Position numbers and translations under genes: made by a program. The notes below the pieces were generated by a model. That model was not told the origin of the DNA, did no database searches, and worked only from the letters and a program-made list of their open reading frames with translations. This document shows positions 10,001-16,865 of a stretch of 47,500 nucleotides of DNA, one piece after another; position 1 is the first letter of the stretch, and every line of letters begins with the position of its first letter. The stretch comes from Mesostigma viride (taxonomy: Eukaryota; Streptophyta; Mesostigmatophyceae; Mesostigmatales; Mesostigmataceae): positions 1 to 47,500 of the forward strand of contig RPFO01000060.1 in assembly GCA_009746045.1 (NCBI GenBank), in the 5' to 3' direction.

Positions 10001-11376
10001 ATCGCCGCCACGCGGAACTGGTAGTGTCCGTATGGCGTATTGAAGGCCGTCTTGTGACAGTCCTCTTCAGCGATGCGGAGCTGCCAAAACCCATCGGCGC
10101 AGTCGATCACCGTGAAGCAGGTGGCACCCTGCACCCGATTGAAGATGTCATCAATGCGCGGGAGCGGGTACTTGGACTTGACAGTGATCGCGTTGAGCTT
10201 CCTGTAGTCGGTGACGAGCCGCCACTTGCCCCCAGGCTTGGGCACAAGGAGTACCCCAGCGGAGAAGGGGCTGTTACTGGGCTCAATCAGACCACGCTCA
10301 AGGAGGGCCATCAGGATCTTCTTGAGCTCCATCAGCTCGACGGGCCCCATCCGGTACATCGGGGACGTGGTGGGCCCGTAGCCTTCCTTGAGGCGGATAT
10401 GGTGCAACACAGAACGGGGCGGGGGAAACTGCGGTGTAGACTCGTCGAACAGCTTCTCCCGCTTGGCCAGGACGGCGTTGTAGCGCGCGATCTCATCCTC
10501 AGTGAAGTCTGTGCCGATCTCCAGCAGCTCCTGAATCAGGGGCACCGAGTCAAGGCGGTACATGTAGTACTCCTTACCCTTCTGCAGGTTGCGCGCGAGC
10601 GTCTTGCTGCTCATCAGCATCTGAGAAGCATGGCGTCGTGGCTTCTCGGGCCCCGCGTCGTGCTGAACGTTGTGCACCTCGGTGCCATGCGCCAGGTATT
10701 CGTGCCGCGGGCACCAGAAGGAGCCATCAGGAAACCAAACCACCCGGCGCTTGACACTGATCGTCACGTCCTGGGCATCCTGCCAATCCACGCCCAAGAT
10801 GATGTCGGCTGCGCCCAGCGGCGCCACTGTGGCTGTTACCTCTACCGGGATGCCCTGGACAACCGCCTTGAGATCCACGAGACCCGGGGACGGGTGCTTG
10901 TTACCATCGGCGTACCGGACGTTGATGGGCGTCGGGTGTGGGCGAATGGTGTAGCCAGCGCGTCGCACCAGGGCCTCATGGATAAAAGATGTGGTTGCTC
11001 CCGTATCCACCATAAACTTAACATCCAGGATCGTCTTCTCCTTCAGAAACGGGTCAAGTGTGGTGGTGGGGAGCGCCAGTCCACCGCTAAAGACTAGCAG
11101 TGTTCTGGTGCTTGGTGCAGAGGGCAGGGAGGCCTTTGGGGCCTGTCCGCCAGACCTATCTACATGATTGGCTGAAGCTGGGTCCACCTCGGTCGCCGAC
11201 ACGTCTGCACCTGAAGAGGGCGGGGAGACCTCTGGGGCCTGCCCGCCAGTCCTATCTACATTATTGCCTGATGCTACATCGGCCTCAAGAGTGGCCGCGC
11301 CCACATTTGGTGCAGGCGTCTTTTCTACCTGGTTGACTAACTCTACTCCTACTTCTACCCCTGTGGGAAGGGGCAC
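7099..11376 (-). CDS. pol: Pol polyprotein (protease, RT, RNase H, integrase, chromodomain)
   Basis: A 1425-codon open frame. Aspartic protease: VDTGATTSFI with DTGA at about 124-127 and ILGVDW at 193-198. Reverse transcriptase: VPKPGGKWRLVTDYRKLN, then YLDDILVYS with YLDD at 513-516. RNase H: ATDASK (D661), E702, HTDHRPL (D742) and the DNVVPDALS box. Integrase: an HHCC zinc finger (H995/H999, C1025/C1028), then D1058, D1119 and E1155, with 35 residues between the last two (D,D35E). C-terminal chromodomain about 1369-1425 (EVEEIV, YRIRWKFSRHG, DSWRTEKEL). The frame begins with GTG overlapping the Gag TAG (TAGTG), so Pol is probably made by a frameshift, readthrough or reinitiation. A 13-residue tandem duplication (GSHTRVPLGAVAQ twice) lies near 860-886 in the RNase H-integrase spacer. 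The RT has an extra loop of about 20-25 residues just before YLDD. Confidence 0.96.
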   Translation of the reverse strand: MPLPTGVEVGVELVNQVEKTPAPNVGAATLEADVASGNNVDRTGGQAPEVSPPSSGADVSATEVDPASANHVDRSGGQAPKASLPSAPSTRTLLVFSGGLALPTTTLDPFLKEKTILDVKFMVDTGATTSFIHEALVRRAGYTIRPHPTPINVRYADGNKHPSPGLVDLKAVVQGIPVEVTATVAPLGAADIILGVDWQDAQDVTISVKRRVVWFPDGSFWCPRHEYLAHGTEVHNVQHDAGPEKPRRHASQMLMSSKTLARNLQKGKEYYMYRLDSVPLIQELLEIGTDFTEDEIARYNAVLAKREKLFDESTPQFPPPRSVLHHIRLKEGYGPTTSPMYRMGPVELMELKKILMALLERGLIEPSNSPFSAGVLLVPKPGGKWRLVTDYRKLNAITVKSKYPLPRIDDIFNRVQGATCFTVIDCADGFWQLRIAEEDCHKTAFNTPYGHYQFRVAAMGLCNSPASFQMLMNDILRPVMGTAHLPQVSSDLRDPRKGDKPPWSWKRTCALAYLDDILVYSKTFEEHLEDVDTVLRIMEDEHLSARRAKVRAGRSVPFLGHTLSAAGVATDPEKIASVQQWPAPTDVKGVRSFLGIASYYRRFIPRFATIASPINALLKKGVSFVWSAQCQQAFEALKASLTAAPVLVLPDPSLPFVVATDASKVAIGGVLLQDQGKGLQPVEYISRTMIPAERNYPVHQQELLAVVYCCHTWRHHLLGAQFDVAVSETGDLDPARLIIHTDHRPLTHLLTQPNLTPRQARWMEYLSQFAPFKIQYVKGADNVVPDALSRRADYWFYEDMGVLHTTCEEAPGAPLYDDPPRSPRARYLFHMSHTTPDALSPPDGDDDQRVDARSPGEGEGSHTRVPLGAVAQGSHTRVPLGAVAQAIFHLEPLGSPVVVSEYLHSALDQPEEEDEADAYTVTSPLETLISRFTVTEPAALEVIKSHPKMMGRLPCKFQEGRLYVMVRPDTWRLYIPELCRAALLHELHDSLVGGHQGIHRLLPRARRHFYWPGMKDYIKAYIRECPSCQVAKSQNTGTQAVPKTLPDPLGPWDSIQMDFVGPFKKTKNGNSKILVFVDRLTRMCHLAPCPADLTAEGCAKLYLNHVFRFHGLSRQFISDRDTLFTARFWQEFFDCLGTKVSLGTAYHSSSSHLVERLNRTVQETMRHYTDEVGSNWEELLCFVEFSLNNAPQAAHGLTPFFLNTGRHPLTPTDLLTSPALAEPEVLRTTQAGVSSLLEKMRQAHNSAVKGYRAAAERNMARVEGKRDSRAPDIEVGDWVLVEGPQLGRFSQKVEGELKTKLRPMYLGPHQVLEKWDDVMFKVDVPISWGTATTFHRDQLKLYHQNSIQGRLNPPAPVEYDPETGEQEDEVEEIVAHRDSGRGRQRQYRIRWKFSRHGAEDSWRTEKELSGCKRLLDAYKKVHRLH

Positions 11377-13061
11377 TATGCACGAGGATCGCGGGGCCGG
11401 GAGGCCGCCTCGTCCGACCGCCCGGTCTCCCCTTCCCCCTCATCCGAGTCGTCGTCGTCGCCGGGATTGAGCGCCTCATACTCGTCACCCTCAGCCTGCT
11501 GCTGCGCCAGGATCTCATTGAGCTCGCGCACCGTCCGAGAGAACGACGCTGGGAAGCGGGGTGTCTGGAACTGGTTGGGCTGCGTGCGCGCGTCGCGCAG
11601 CTTGGCAGCCCGCGCGCCTGCGTTGCGCGGGCGAGCATCCCGCGCTGCCGGCGCTGGGCGCTTCTCAAAGGCGGGACCAGAAAACTTGGGGGCCTCCTTG
11701 GTGGCCTCCGTCGCCGTGCTGGTGCGCGCCTTGAGGCGCGGGCAGTCCTTCTTGAGGTGCCCGACCTCGTGACACATGAAACAGCGGGCCTTGGACGCAT
11801 CGATGGCGTGCAGTTGGGTGGCCGGCTGCTCGTCGTCATTGGACTCCTCCCCCTCCGACGGGTCGGGTTCCACTTCAGTGAAGTGGACACGGCGTGTCAT
11901 CGTGGATGAGGCGAACCGGCGGGTGCTGGTGTAGCGCGGCTGCTTGATGACGTCGGCCACCTGTAGAAGGTACTGCTGGACAGCGTGGATGTCAAGCTTG
12001 TCCCAGGGTACCTCTGCATAGTGCTTCTTAACCTCAGCGAGGAGGTCAGGATGGATGGCCTCCAGAAACCGAATCTTGTACTCGGTCCACGTCAGGTCCC
12101 CGGTCAGCCGCGCCGCAAAGGAGTCAAAAGTGGTGAGGAACTCCGCCAAGTCAGTGTTGCCCTGACGTAGGCGGCCGAACTCAAACCGCTCGGTCAGTCG
12201 ATAGCCGGGAGGGATGAGCTTGCGCCGGATGCGCTCGTGCAGTTCCTCGACCGTCTGCGGGTATGACTGGGCCGCCACACTCTCAACGTTAAGCATCCCG
12301 ACCACTGATGGGTCCATACACTTCACCACCACGTAGGGGATCAAAACCTTGGTGGCCAGCTGCCACTCATGGTGTTCACACCAGACGGTGTACAACTGTT
12401 GCCACATACGGGCCCACTCGTCGATCTCACGGGGAGTCATGCCCGCATGGAGCTTGGGCACCGCCTTAAAATCTGGCATAGGCGGGGCCTTGACAGGGTC
12501 AGGACGCAAGGGGCCGCCCTTGCTGCAGTACGCGGGGCTGGAAAAGGTGAGGGGCTCGTGACGCCGCGCCCGCATCTCCTGTTGAGAGCCCCGTCCTGTA
12601 GCCTGGTCATGCCCACGTTGGGACACAAAGGTGTCCTCCTCGCGCTCGGGATCAAGGTCGCCGGACTCTCGGCGGGGCGCGTAGTCCACGGACACCCGCT
12701 GTGACGCAAAGGGGGCTGACTCACGCCGAACGCGAACGGAGGTGGGATGCTCATAACCGGGGTCGTCCAGGGGCAGCCGACTGAAGTTGGCGTTAGTGGG
12801 CGCGCTCCTTGCTGGGAGGGAGGTGGGGACCGTGGGAAAGGGACCCGGGGGATCGTAGTCCTCCTCCTCAGGATCGGTCTGCACGTGAGCCGACCCTGAC
12901 GCCTGTGGCGGGGGCCTAGGCCAGCCCTCATTTGCTCCAAAGGAGACCCGACGGGGATCCCTTCCATGACCAAGCCCCGACCCGCCGCGGCCACGCCCTG
13001 CCCAAGGGTGGGTCAGGCGCGGGCGGCCACGTGCGTATGCCCCCCATTGGGAGGACTGCAC
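11376..13061 (-). CDS. gag: Gag (capsid and nucleocapsid) with CCHC zinc knuckle
   Basis: A 561-codon frame, open further upstream to about 13130. The retrotransposon Gag core lies at about 195-380: MPDFKAVPKLHAGMTPREID, WARMWQQLY, then LRQGNTDLAEFLTTFDSFAA. The zinc knuckle CFMCHEVGHLKKDC (C-x2-C-x4-H-x4-C) is at 427-440, followed by a basic Ala/Arg-rich tail and an acidic C-terminus. It stops with TAG at 11378-11376, overlapping the pol start by one base. No ATG sits near the beginning of this frame, so translation most likely begins in the preceding Gln-rich ORF and enters this frame by a +1 shift near 13125, or the copy carries an indel there. Confidence 0.92.
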   Translation of the reverse strand: MQSSQWGAYARGRPRLTHPWAGRGRGGSGLGHGRDPRRVSFGANEGWPRPPPQASGSAHVQTDPEEEDYDPPGPFPTVPTSLPARSAPTNANFSRLPLDDPGYEHPTSVRVRRESAPFASQRVSVDYAPRRESGDLDPEREEDTFVSQRGHDQATGRGSQQEMRARRHEPLTFSSPAYCSKGGPLRPDPVKAPPMPDFKAVPKLHAGMTPREIDEWARMWQQLYTVWCEHHEWQLATKVLIPYVVVKCMDPSVVGMLNVESVAAQSYPQTVEELHERIRRKLIPPGYRLTERFEFGRLRQGNTDLAEFLTTFDSFAARLTGDLTWTEYKIRFLEAIHPDLLAEVKKHYAEVPWDKLDIHAVQQYLLQVADVIKQPRYTSTRRFASSTMTRRVHFTEVEPDPSEGEESNDDEQPATQLHAIDASKARCFMCHEVGHLKKDCPRLKARTSTATEATKEAPKFSGPAFEKRPAPAARDARPRNAGARAAKLRDARTQPNQFQTPRFPASFSRTVRELNEILAQQQAEGDEYEALNPGDDDDSDEGEGETGRSDEAASRPRDPRA

Positions 13062-13122
13062 AAACTCAGGCGGAGGGGCAAACGGCGAGCTAGCTACCGA
13101 GCTATCCGCGGCCTCTATCTCC

Positions 13123-13231
13123 TCATCCTCGATCCTCCTTCACGACTTCCACAGATGGTGGTCGCTGCGTAGGAGGTACCCTGTCCCAGTTGCCCATATG
13201 CTGGGTCAATAGCGGTCGCGGCTGCTGCTGC

Positions 13232-13270
<39 letters not shown>

Positions 13271-13617
13271 TGCTGCGGCCGCGTCTGTCGCGACAACGTC
13301 GATTGCTGAGACTGAGGCTGTCGCTGCGGCGACTGCTGAGACTGATGCTGTCGCTGCGGCGACTGCGGTTGCTGATCAAACCCTAGGGCAGCTTGCTCTA
13401 GCTGCGACTCCAGGGTCGCCTGCCGTTCCGCGGTAACCCTAGCGGCTGCATCGGATCGCCGGGAGCCTCGGGAGCCCCTACTGGACTTGCTAGATCTTCT
13501 GGAACCCTGGCTGGACTTGCTCGCCACTTCCTGCTGTTCTTCCCTAACGTCCTTTGGGGACAGCCTAGGGTCCTTTGGGGACCGTGTGCCACCTGTACCT
13601 CTCTTCTTATGGGGCAT
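13123..13617 (-). CDS. Gln/Ser/Arg-rich N-terminal Gag ORF
   Basis: A 164-codon frame starting MPHKKRGTGGTRSPKDPR. It is basic and Ser/Arg-rich at first (GSRRSSKSSRGSRGSRRS), has a short helical TAERQATLESQLEQAALGF segment, then a long polyglutamine run encoded by a CAG/CAA tract at about 13212-13285. It ends VVKEDRG then TGA. The Gag frame (EDEEIEAADSSVASS) opens right at its end but one frame away. Most likely this is the N-terminus of Gag separated by a frameshift; a separate small protein is possible. It has the only good ATG for Gag. Confidence 0.65.
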
Positions 13618-13831
13618 TTGGGCCCACGTACCTCACCAGCACCGTACTAGGTACACAATACACAGTACCTCCCCAAACACAAGCAAGCACGAGAGAAAAG
13701 AGGCAGCCACAACTAATGCTTCTAACTAATGGTACTAAATTAATTAATGGTACTAATATTATCTACTAACTCTTGTATCTAGGCTATTGGCAGTCTCACT
13801 CTATACTAGTATCTAGTAGCGGTAGTAGTAC

Positions 13832-14185
13832 TTATGCACTAGCGACTGGGCCCAGGTGAAGCTGCTCCAGTGCATGCAACACATCCTGTGCAGGTATCTG
13901 GGTGCCACGCCTAGTCTGGTGCAGCCCTTCTGGGAGGGGCATATTATCCCTAATAAACTGATCTGCCTCAGCTAATGTATTAAATCCCTGCCATCTAGCT
14001 AACGACGTTGGGTGTAAGACTTTATCCTTAATATGATTGCTACACGCAGCCCAACTATAAAAAATGCCTGGTTGGCCTGTGGCCCCGTCGTGTGCTACTG
14101 CATAGTATAGGTATTGGGATCTACCTCCTTGATTAATACGTCTATATCCTCCTTCATTATTACGTCTGCTGCGGGAGGTTCCCAT
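13832..14185 (-). CDS. ORF0: small protein with an RNase H1 N-terminal / caulimovirus P6-like (Cauli_VI) domain
   Basis: A 117-codon ATG-started frame between the 5' LTR and Gag. Residues about 25-78 match the fold signature of the RNase H1 N-terminal hybrid-binding domain: YLYYAV, then PGIFYSWAAC (39-48), a basic stretch, and WQGFNTLAEADQFIRD (65-80). This is the expected YYAV...GI(F/Y)xSWxxC...FxTxxEAxxF pattern. The family binds dsRNA and RNA:DNA hybrids and is shared between eukaryotic RNase H1 and the caulimovirus translational transactivator. There is no catalytic RNase H domain attached; Pol carries its own. Codons here are more A/T-rich (ATT, TTT, TAT, AAT, TTA) than in Gag or Pol, which suggests a separate origin. 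The function is inferred: hybrid binding during reverse transcription or help in translating later ORFs. Confidence 0.75.
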   Translation of the reverse strand: MGTSRSRRNNEGGYRRINQGGRSQYLYYAVAHDGATGQPGIFYSWAACSNHIKDKVLHPTSLARWQGFNTLAEADQFIRDNMPLPEGLHQTRRGTQIPAQDVLHALEQLHLGPVASA

Positions 14186-14795
14186 GAACTACCGATTAGG
14201 TATAAAGCAATATCACACGGTATTCAAGCATGCAATGCAGGAAGGGGAAAGAAAGGGAGGAAAGCCCACCCAGGATACCTCTACGTGCAGGTGACGTGCT
14301 CACAGCGAGAGAGAAACACAAGGCAGAAACGAAACGTTCACAAACAGTACGAAAGACGTTGAGGTCCAGCCACCGGCAACACAGTTAGGCAACGGCCAGC
14401 CGGTGACTACCCTCGAGCCGTAGGCAGCGTTGCCCTTTGGGGGTCCACCCACGGCTCACGAGGGCTGTCTTTGGGACAACCCGCTCACAAACGTTTACAG
14501 ACATGAAAACGGATTACGACAAAGAACAAAAACCCCGTTTCTACGCGCGTGGGTAAGACAGGGGGGGGGCAAGAAGGAAATCAGGGAAATCTTACCACTT
14601 GCATGGACGTCTAGCGTCCTATGACACCCCTCAAAGGGTTAAGAGGTCTTGGATGGCGTGCCGGCTGTGGCTGTAGCTGTCCTGAGCGTCCCCGGGATCT
14701 GGCAACCGCCGATGCTGGGCGGGATGATGCCGGTCGGCTCTGGGCCTGCGCTAAGCTAAACACGGCTTTGGGCCGCCCTGTAAAACCACCCTAAC
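14186..14795 (-). other. 5' leader of the gypsy element
   Basis: About 610 bases between the PBS and ORF0, with no supported coding sequence. On the + strand it has a run of nine G near 14563-14571 and a CCCTTTGGGGG motif near 14431 like those found inside the ORFs. A packaging signal or the first splice donor would be expected here but I cannot place either. Confidence 0.5.
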
Positions 14796-14813
14796 CTAAC
14801 CTCCGATAACCAG
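14796..14813 (-). promoter_or_regulatory. Putative primer-binding site
   Basis: On the minus strand, right after the 5' LTR and one base (C), the sequence reads TGGTTATCGGAGGTTAGG. TGG is the complement of a tRNA CCA end, and TGGTTATCGGAG resembles the TGGTATCAGAG used by initiator-Met tRNA primers, with one inserted base and one change. The position is right; the tRNA identity is uncertain. Confidence 0.6.
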
Positions 14814-15489
14814 TGTAACGAACCCATCCGGGTCGTGCGAAAGATCCTATTGTTAAGGTAGGTTGTCACCGGTTTCTTGGCTAACCACGACCACTCTTTG
14901 GGAGTGGGATTAACGGAACAGGCGTGGCTTTAGGCCTGTTACGGCTCGCGGTGATTAATATTGCATTAATCTACACAATCCACATTTAGGATGGAGCTAC
15001 CAAATGCAGTTGGAATTTATGCCCCAGGTTCAGACAGGTGATAACACACACTTTATTCCGAACCAAGAGGACGAGACTCTCGTCCTCGGACCAATTTCAC
15101 CTAGGTCTGCCACCAAGCTGGCAAGAGGCGCCGACATGGCGCCGACCTTCCAGAGAACTCCGAAACATGCAGTCCACACAAGATCCTCGGGTCGACATCG
15201 ACCCTCACCTACAGAATCCACGCATGAATACAAGATCTTAACCGGCTGTAAAGTACGCAGCGCGGCGCGACTGCGCCGGCCCCTAGAAGATCTCATACAT
15301 CAACCTAGGCCCAAAATAACTAGTCCGAATCACACAAACTATCGTAGTTCCATACAAAAGTCCTGACCAAGGGACAATTCCCAAATTACGTCCCGAAATG
15401 AGTCCCAAAGTCCTACGGACTATGACAACAAGCCAAAATACATAATTTATTCCATTGTTGCGCCCGTTCCAAGGGTTGGGCACGCAACA
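14814..15489 (-). repeat. Right LTR (5' LTR of the element)
   Basis: 676 bases, the partner of 3903-4578 with three substitutions and no length difference seen. In element orientation it begins TGTTGCGTGCCCAACC and ends GGGTTCGTTACA. As the 5' LTR it should hold the promoter; I could not pick out a TATA box with confidence. Confidence 0.95.
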
Positions 15490-15494
15490 ATGTG
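15490..15494. repeat. Target site duplication ATGTG (right copy)
   Basis: Identical to 3898-3902 and directly abutting the LTR end. See the left copy. Confidence 0.93.
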
Positions 15495-15764
15495 GCGACC
15501 GGAGAGCGGCCGAGCCACAGAGACATCGATGAGCATGTGGCAACCCTGCCCGTCGTAGTCAAGCACGGTAATGTCGGGGCGGTGATTGGGTGAGTAGAGG
15601 GCGGCCCCATCCGCGTCCTCGCACTTGATGGTGGAGTGGGGAAAGACCGACCGAACCATGGCACACACCACCCGGAGGAGAGCGATATGAAGGTAGAGGA
15701 ACCAGTTCTGGTTCTGGTCAATACATAGCAAGGAGGATACATATCTGGTCAAGATATATGTCAC
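15490..15764 (-). pseudogene. LINE C-terminal endonuclease-like region, 5' part (split by gypsy insertion)
   Basis: Minus-strand frame with VVCAMVRSVFPHSTIKCEDA, then HRPDITVLDYDGQGCHMLID and VSVARPLSGRH at the insertion point. An RPD box followed about a dozen residues later by IDV is the signature of the restriction-endonuclease-like domain of LINE-type elements. When the gypsy element and one ATGTG are removed, the frame runs straight on into ILRAAVDAG and AERDKFASYG at 3902 downward. The upstream (N-terminal) part beyond 15764 is not recognisable. Confidence 0.75.
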
Positions 15765-16614
15765 ATGGTGCTTAGCGCAAAAACCACTGCCTCAAATAGC
15801 TTGCACTGGCTTCTCTCACGAGTGGGTGGGCAGGCGCTCTCTCCGCATTGATCATGGGGCGGGCGCAACTGTGGGTGCAACATGTACACGTACAAGAATA
15901 TAGGCTGACGCAAAACAGATGCTAGTCTAGGAATTAAGGTGAGATGCGGTCAGAACGTAGGCTGAGGCAAAAGCAAAGCCGGCCTAGCGCTGCATTGAAC
16001 CATAAATTTTTCCTGTATAAATTGGTGGGGAATGTATAATATACATGCGTGGGTTGGGATTCTAGCTCCAGTATTCTGGCCTGTGCCATGGTTGTCTAAT
16101 TGCGGATATGATGGATTTGATGGAGAGATGCCTCTAAGAAATGGAGAGCATGTGTTGTATGGATTGCCACCGACCAGGACGTGCTTGCCGGCATGATGGG
16201 AAATGAACCAAGGTGCAACATGCACTTTCCACTCAGTCGGTTGCTGTTTCAAGATGGCTGTCGAGTAAACTGAAAAAACACGCAAATGAGCCCAATGTTG
16301 CACTGCAAGGAAATGTGCAACATCTGGGTTAGCGAGATCTGGGTGCAAAGGCCCGCCTAAGCCCGGCTAGATAAAATTTTGCGGGGTGGGGTGGGGTTAA
16401 CAATGACACAACTGACCGGTCGACCGACTTCTACGGGTATACTGCCGAGATCATGCATGTATCAAGGAGACAATGTATGCCTTAAAACCTGGGTAGGTTG
16501 CGATCGCTGCGCGATGATGGACGTAGGCTGGGCTTTGCCATGCTGGAAGCCAGACGTGCCGCTCCGTCTACGCGGGTCTCTGGGAAGGCACGACAGTGGC
16601 AGGGCTACATTAGT
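15765..16614. other. No supported gene
   Basis: Short open frames only, none with a motif that I recognise. A 132-codon minus-strand frame at 15950-16348 has no distinguishing features beyond its length. Probably more old LINE or intergenic sequence. Confidence 0.4.
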
Positions 16615-16865
16615 AACTCCTTGATTAGTACGGCGAACACCGCCACTTGGTGGCGTTGTATGATGGGATGCCCCGTGTGCGGTCTGATATTATTAGGCAG
16701 TGTAGACTACAGTTTGCTGGCCATCTAGCCCGTATAGATTAGGGCCCGGCTGGTTCCTTGCGGACTGGCCAGCCCGGGAGATATCTTCTTACATGGTCAG
16801 GCCCTGCCAAGGTTAGTTAGGCGACGCGGCGGTGGCCAACATTGGACATACCTCGATTGATATGA
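16615..16865 (+). pseudogene. Second decayed LINE RT C-terminal fragment
   Basis: In one frame it reads EHRHLVALYDGMPRVRSDII, RQCRLQFAGHLARID, a stop, then GPAGSLRTGQPGRYLLTWSG. This lines up with KHRSLESLYQGMPRIWDEIR, FVGHLAR and GQPGRHILTW of the remnant at 2430-2620. In-frame stops show it is dead. It is the same LINE family as the first remnant or a close one. Confidence 0.8.

Larger units (their letters stand above)
3903..15489 (-). mobile_element. Complete Ty3/gypsy LTR retrotransposon with chromodomain and extra ORFs
   Basis: An 11,587-bp element with 676-bp direct LTRs (TG...CA ends on both strands), a perfect 5-bp target duplication, a PBS next to the right LTR and a purine tract next to the left LTR. 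It is transcribed leftward. Gene order on the minus strand is ORF0 (RNase H1 N-terminal-like domain), Gln-rich N-Gag, Gag with zinc knuckle, Pol in the order protease-RT-RNase H-integrase-chromodomain, and an unknown third ORF. Integrase after RNase H plus the terminal chromodomain places it among Ty3/gypsy chromovirus-like elements. The two LTRs differ at three positions that I could find, so insertion is recent. The coding regions are mostly open, but N-Gag/Gag and the end of ORF3 show frame changes. Confidence 0.96.

Noticed and set aside
8710-11097. Long + strand frames of 291 and 357 codons opposite pol
   Set aside because: Antisense of a clear Pol polyprotein with all catalytic motifs; GC-rich codon bias opens the opposite strand.
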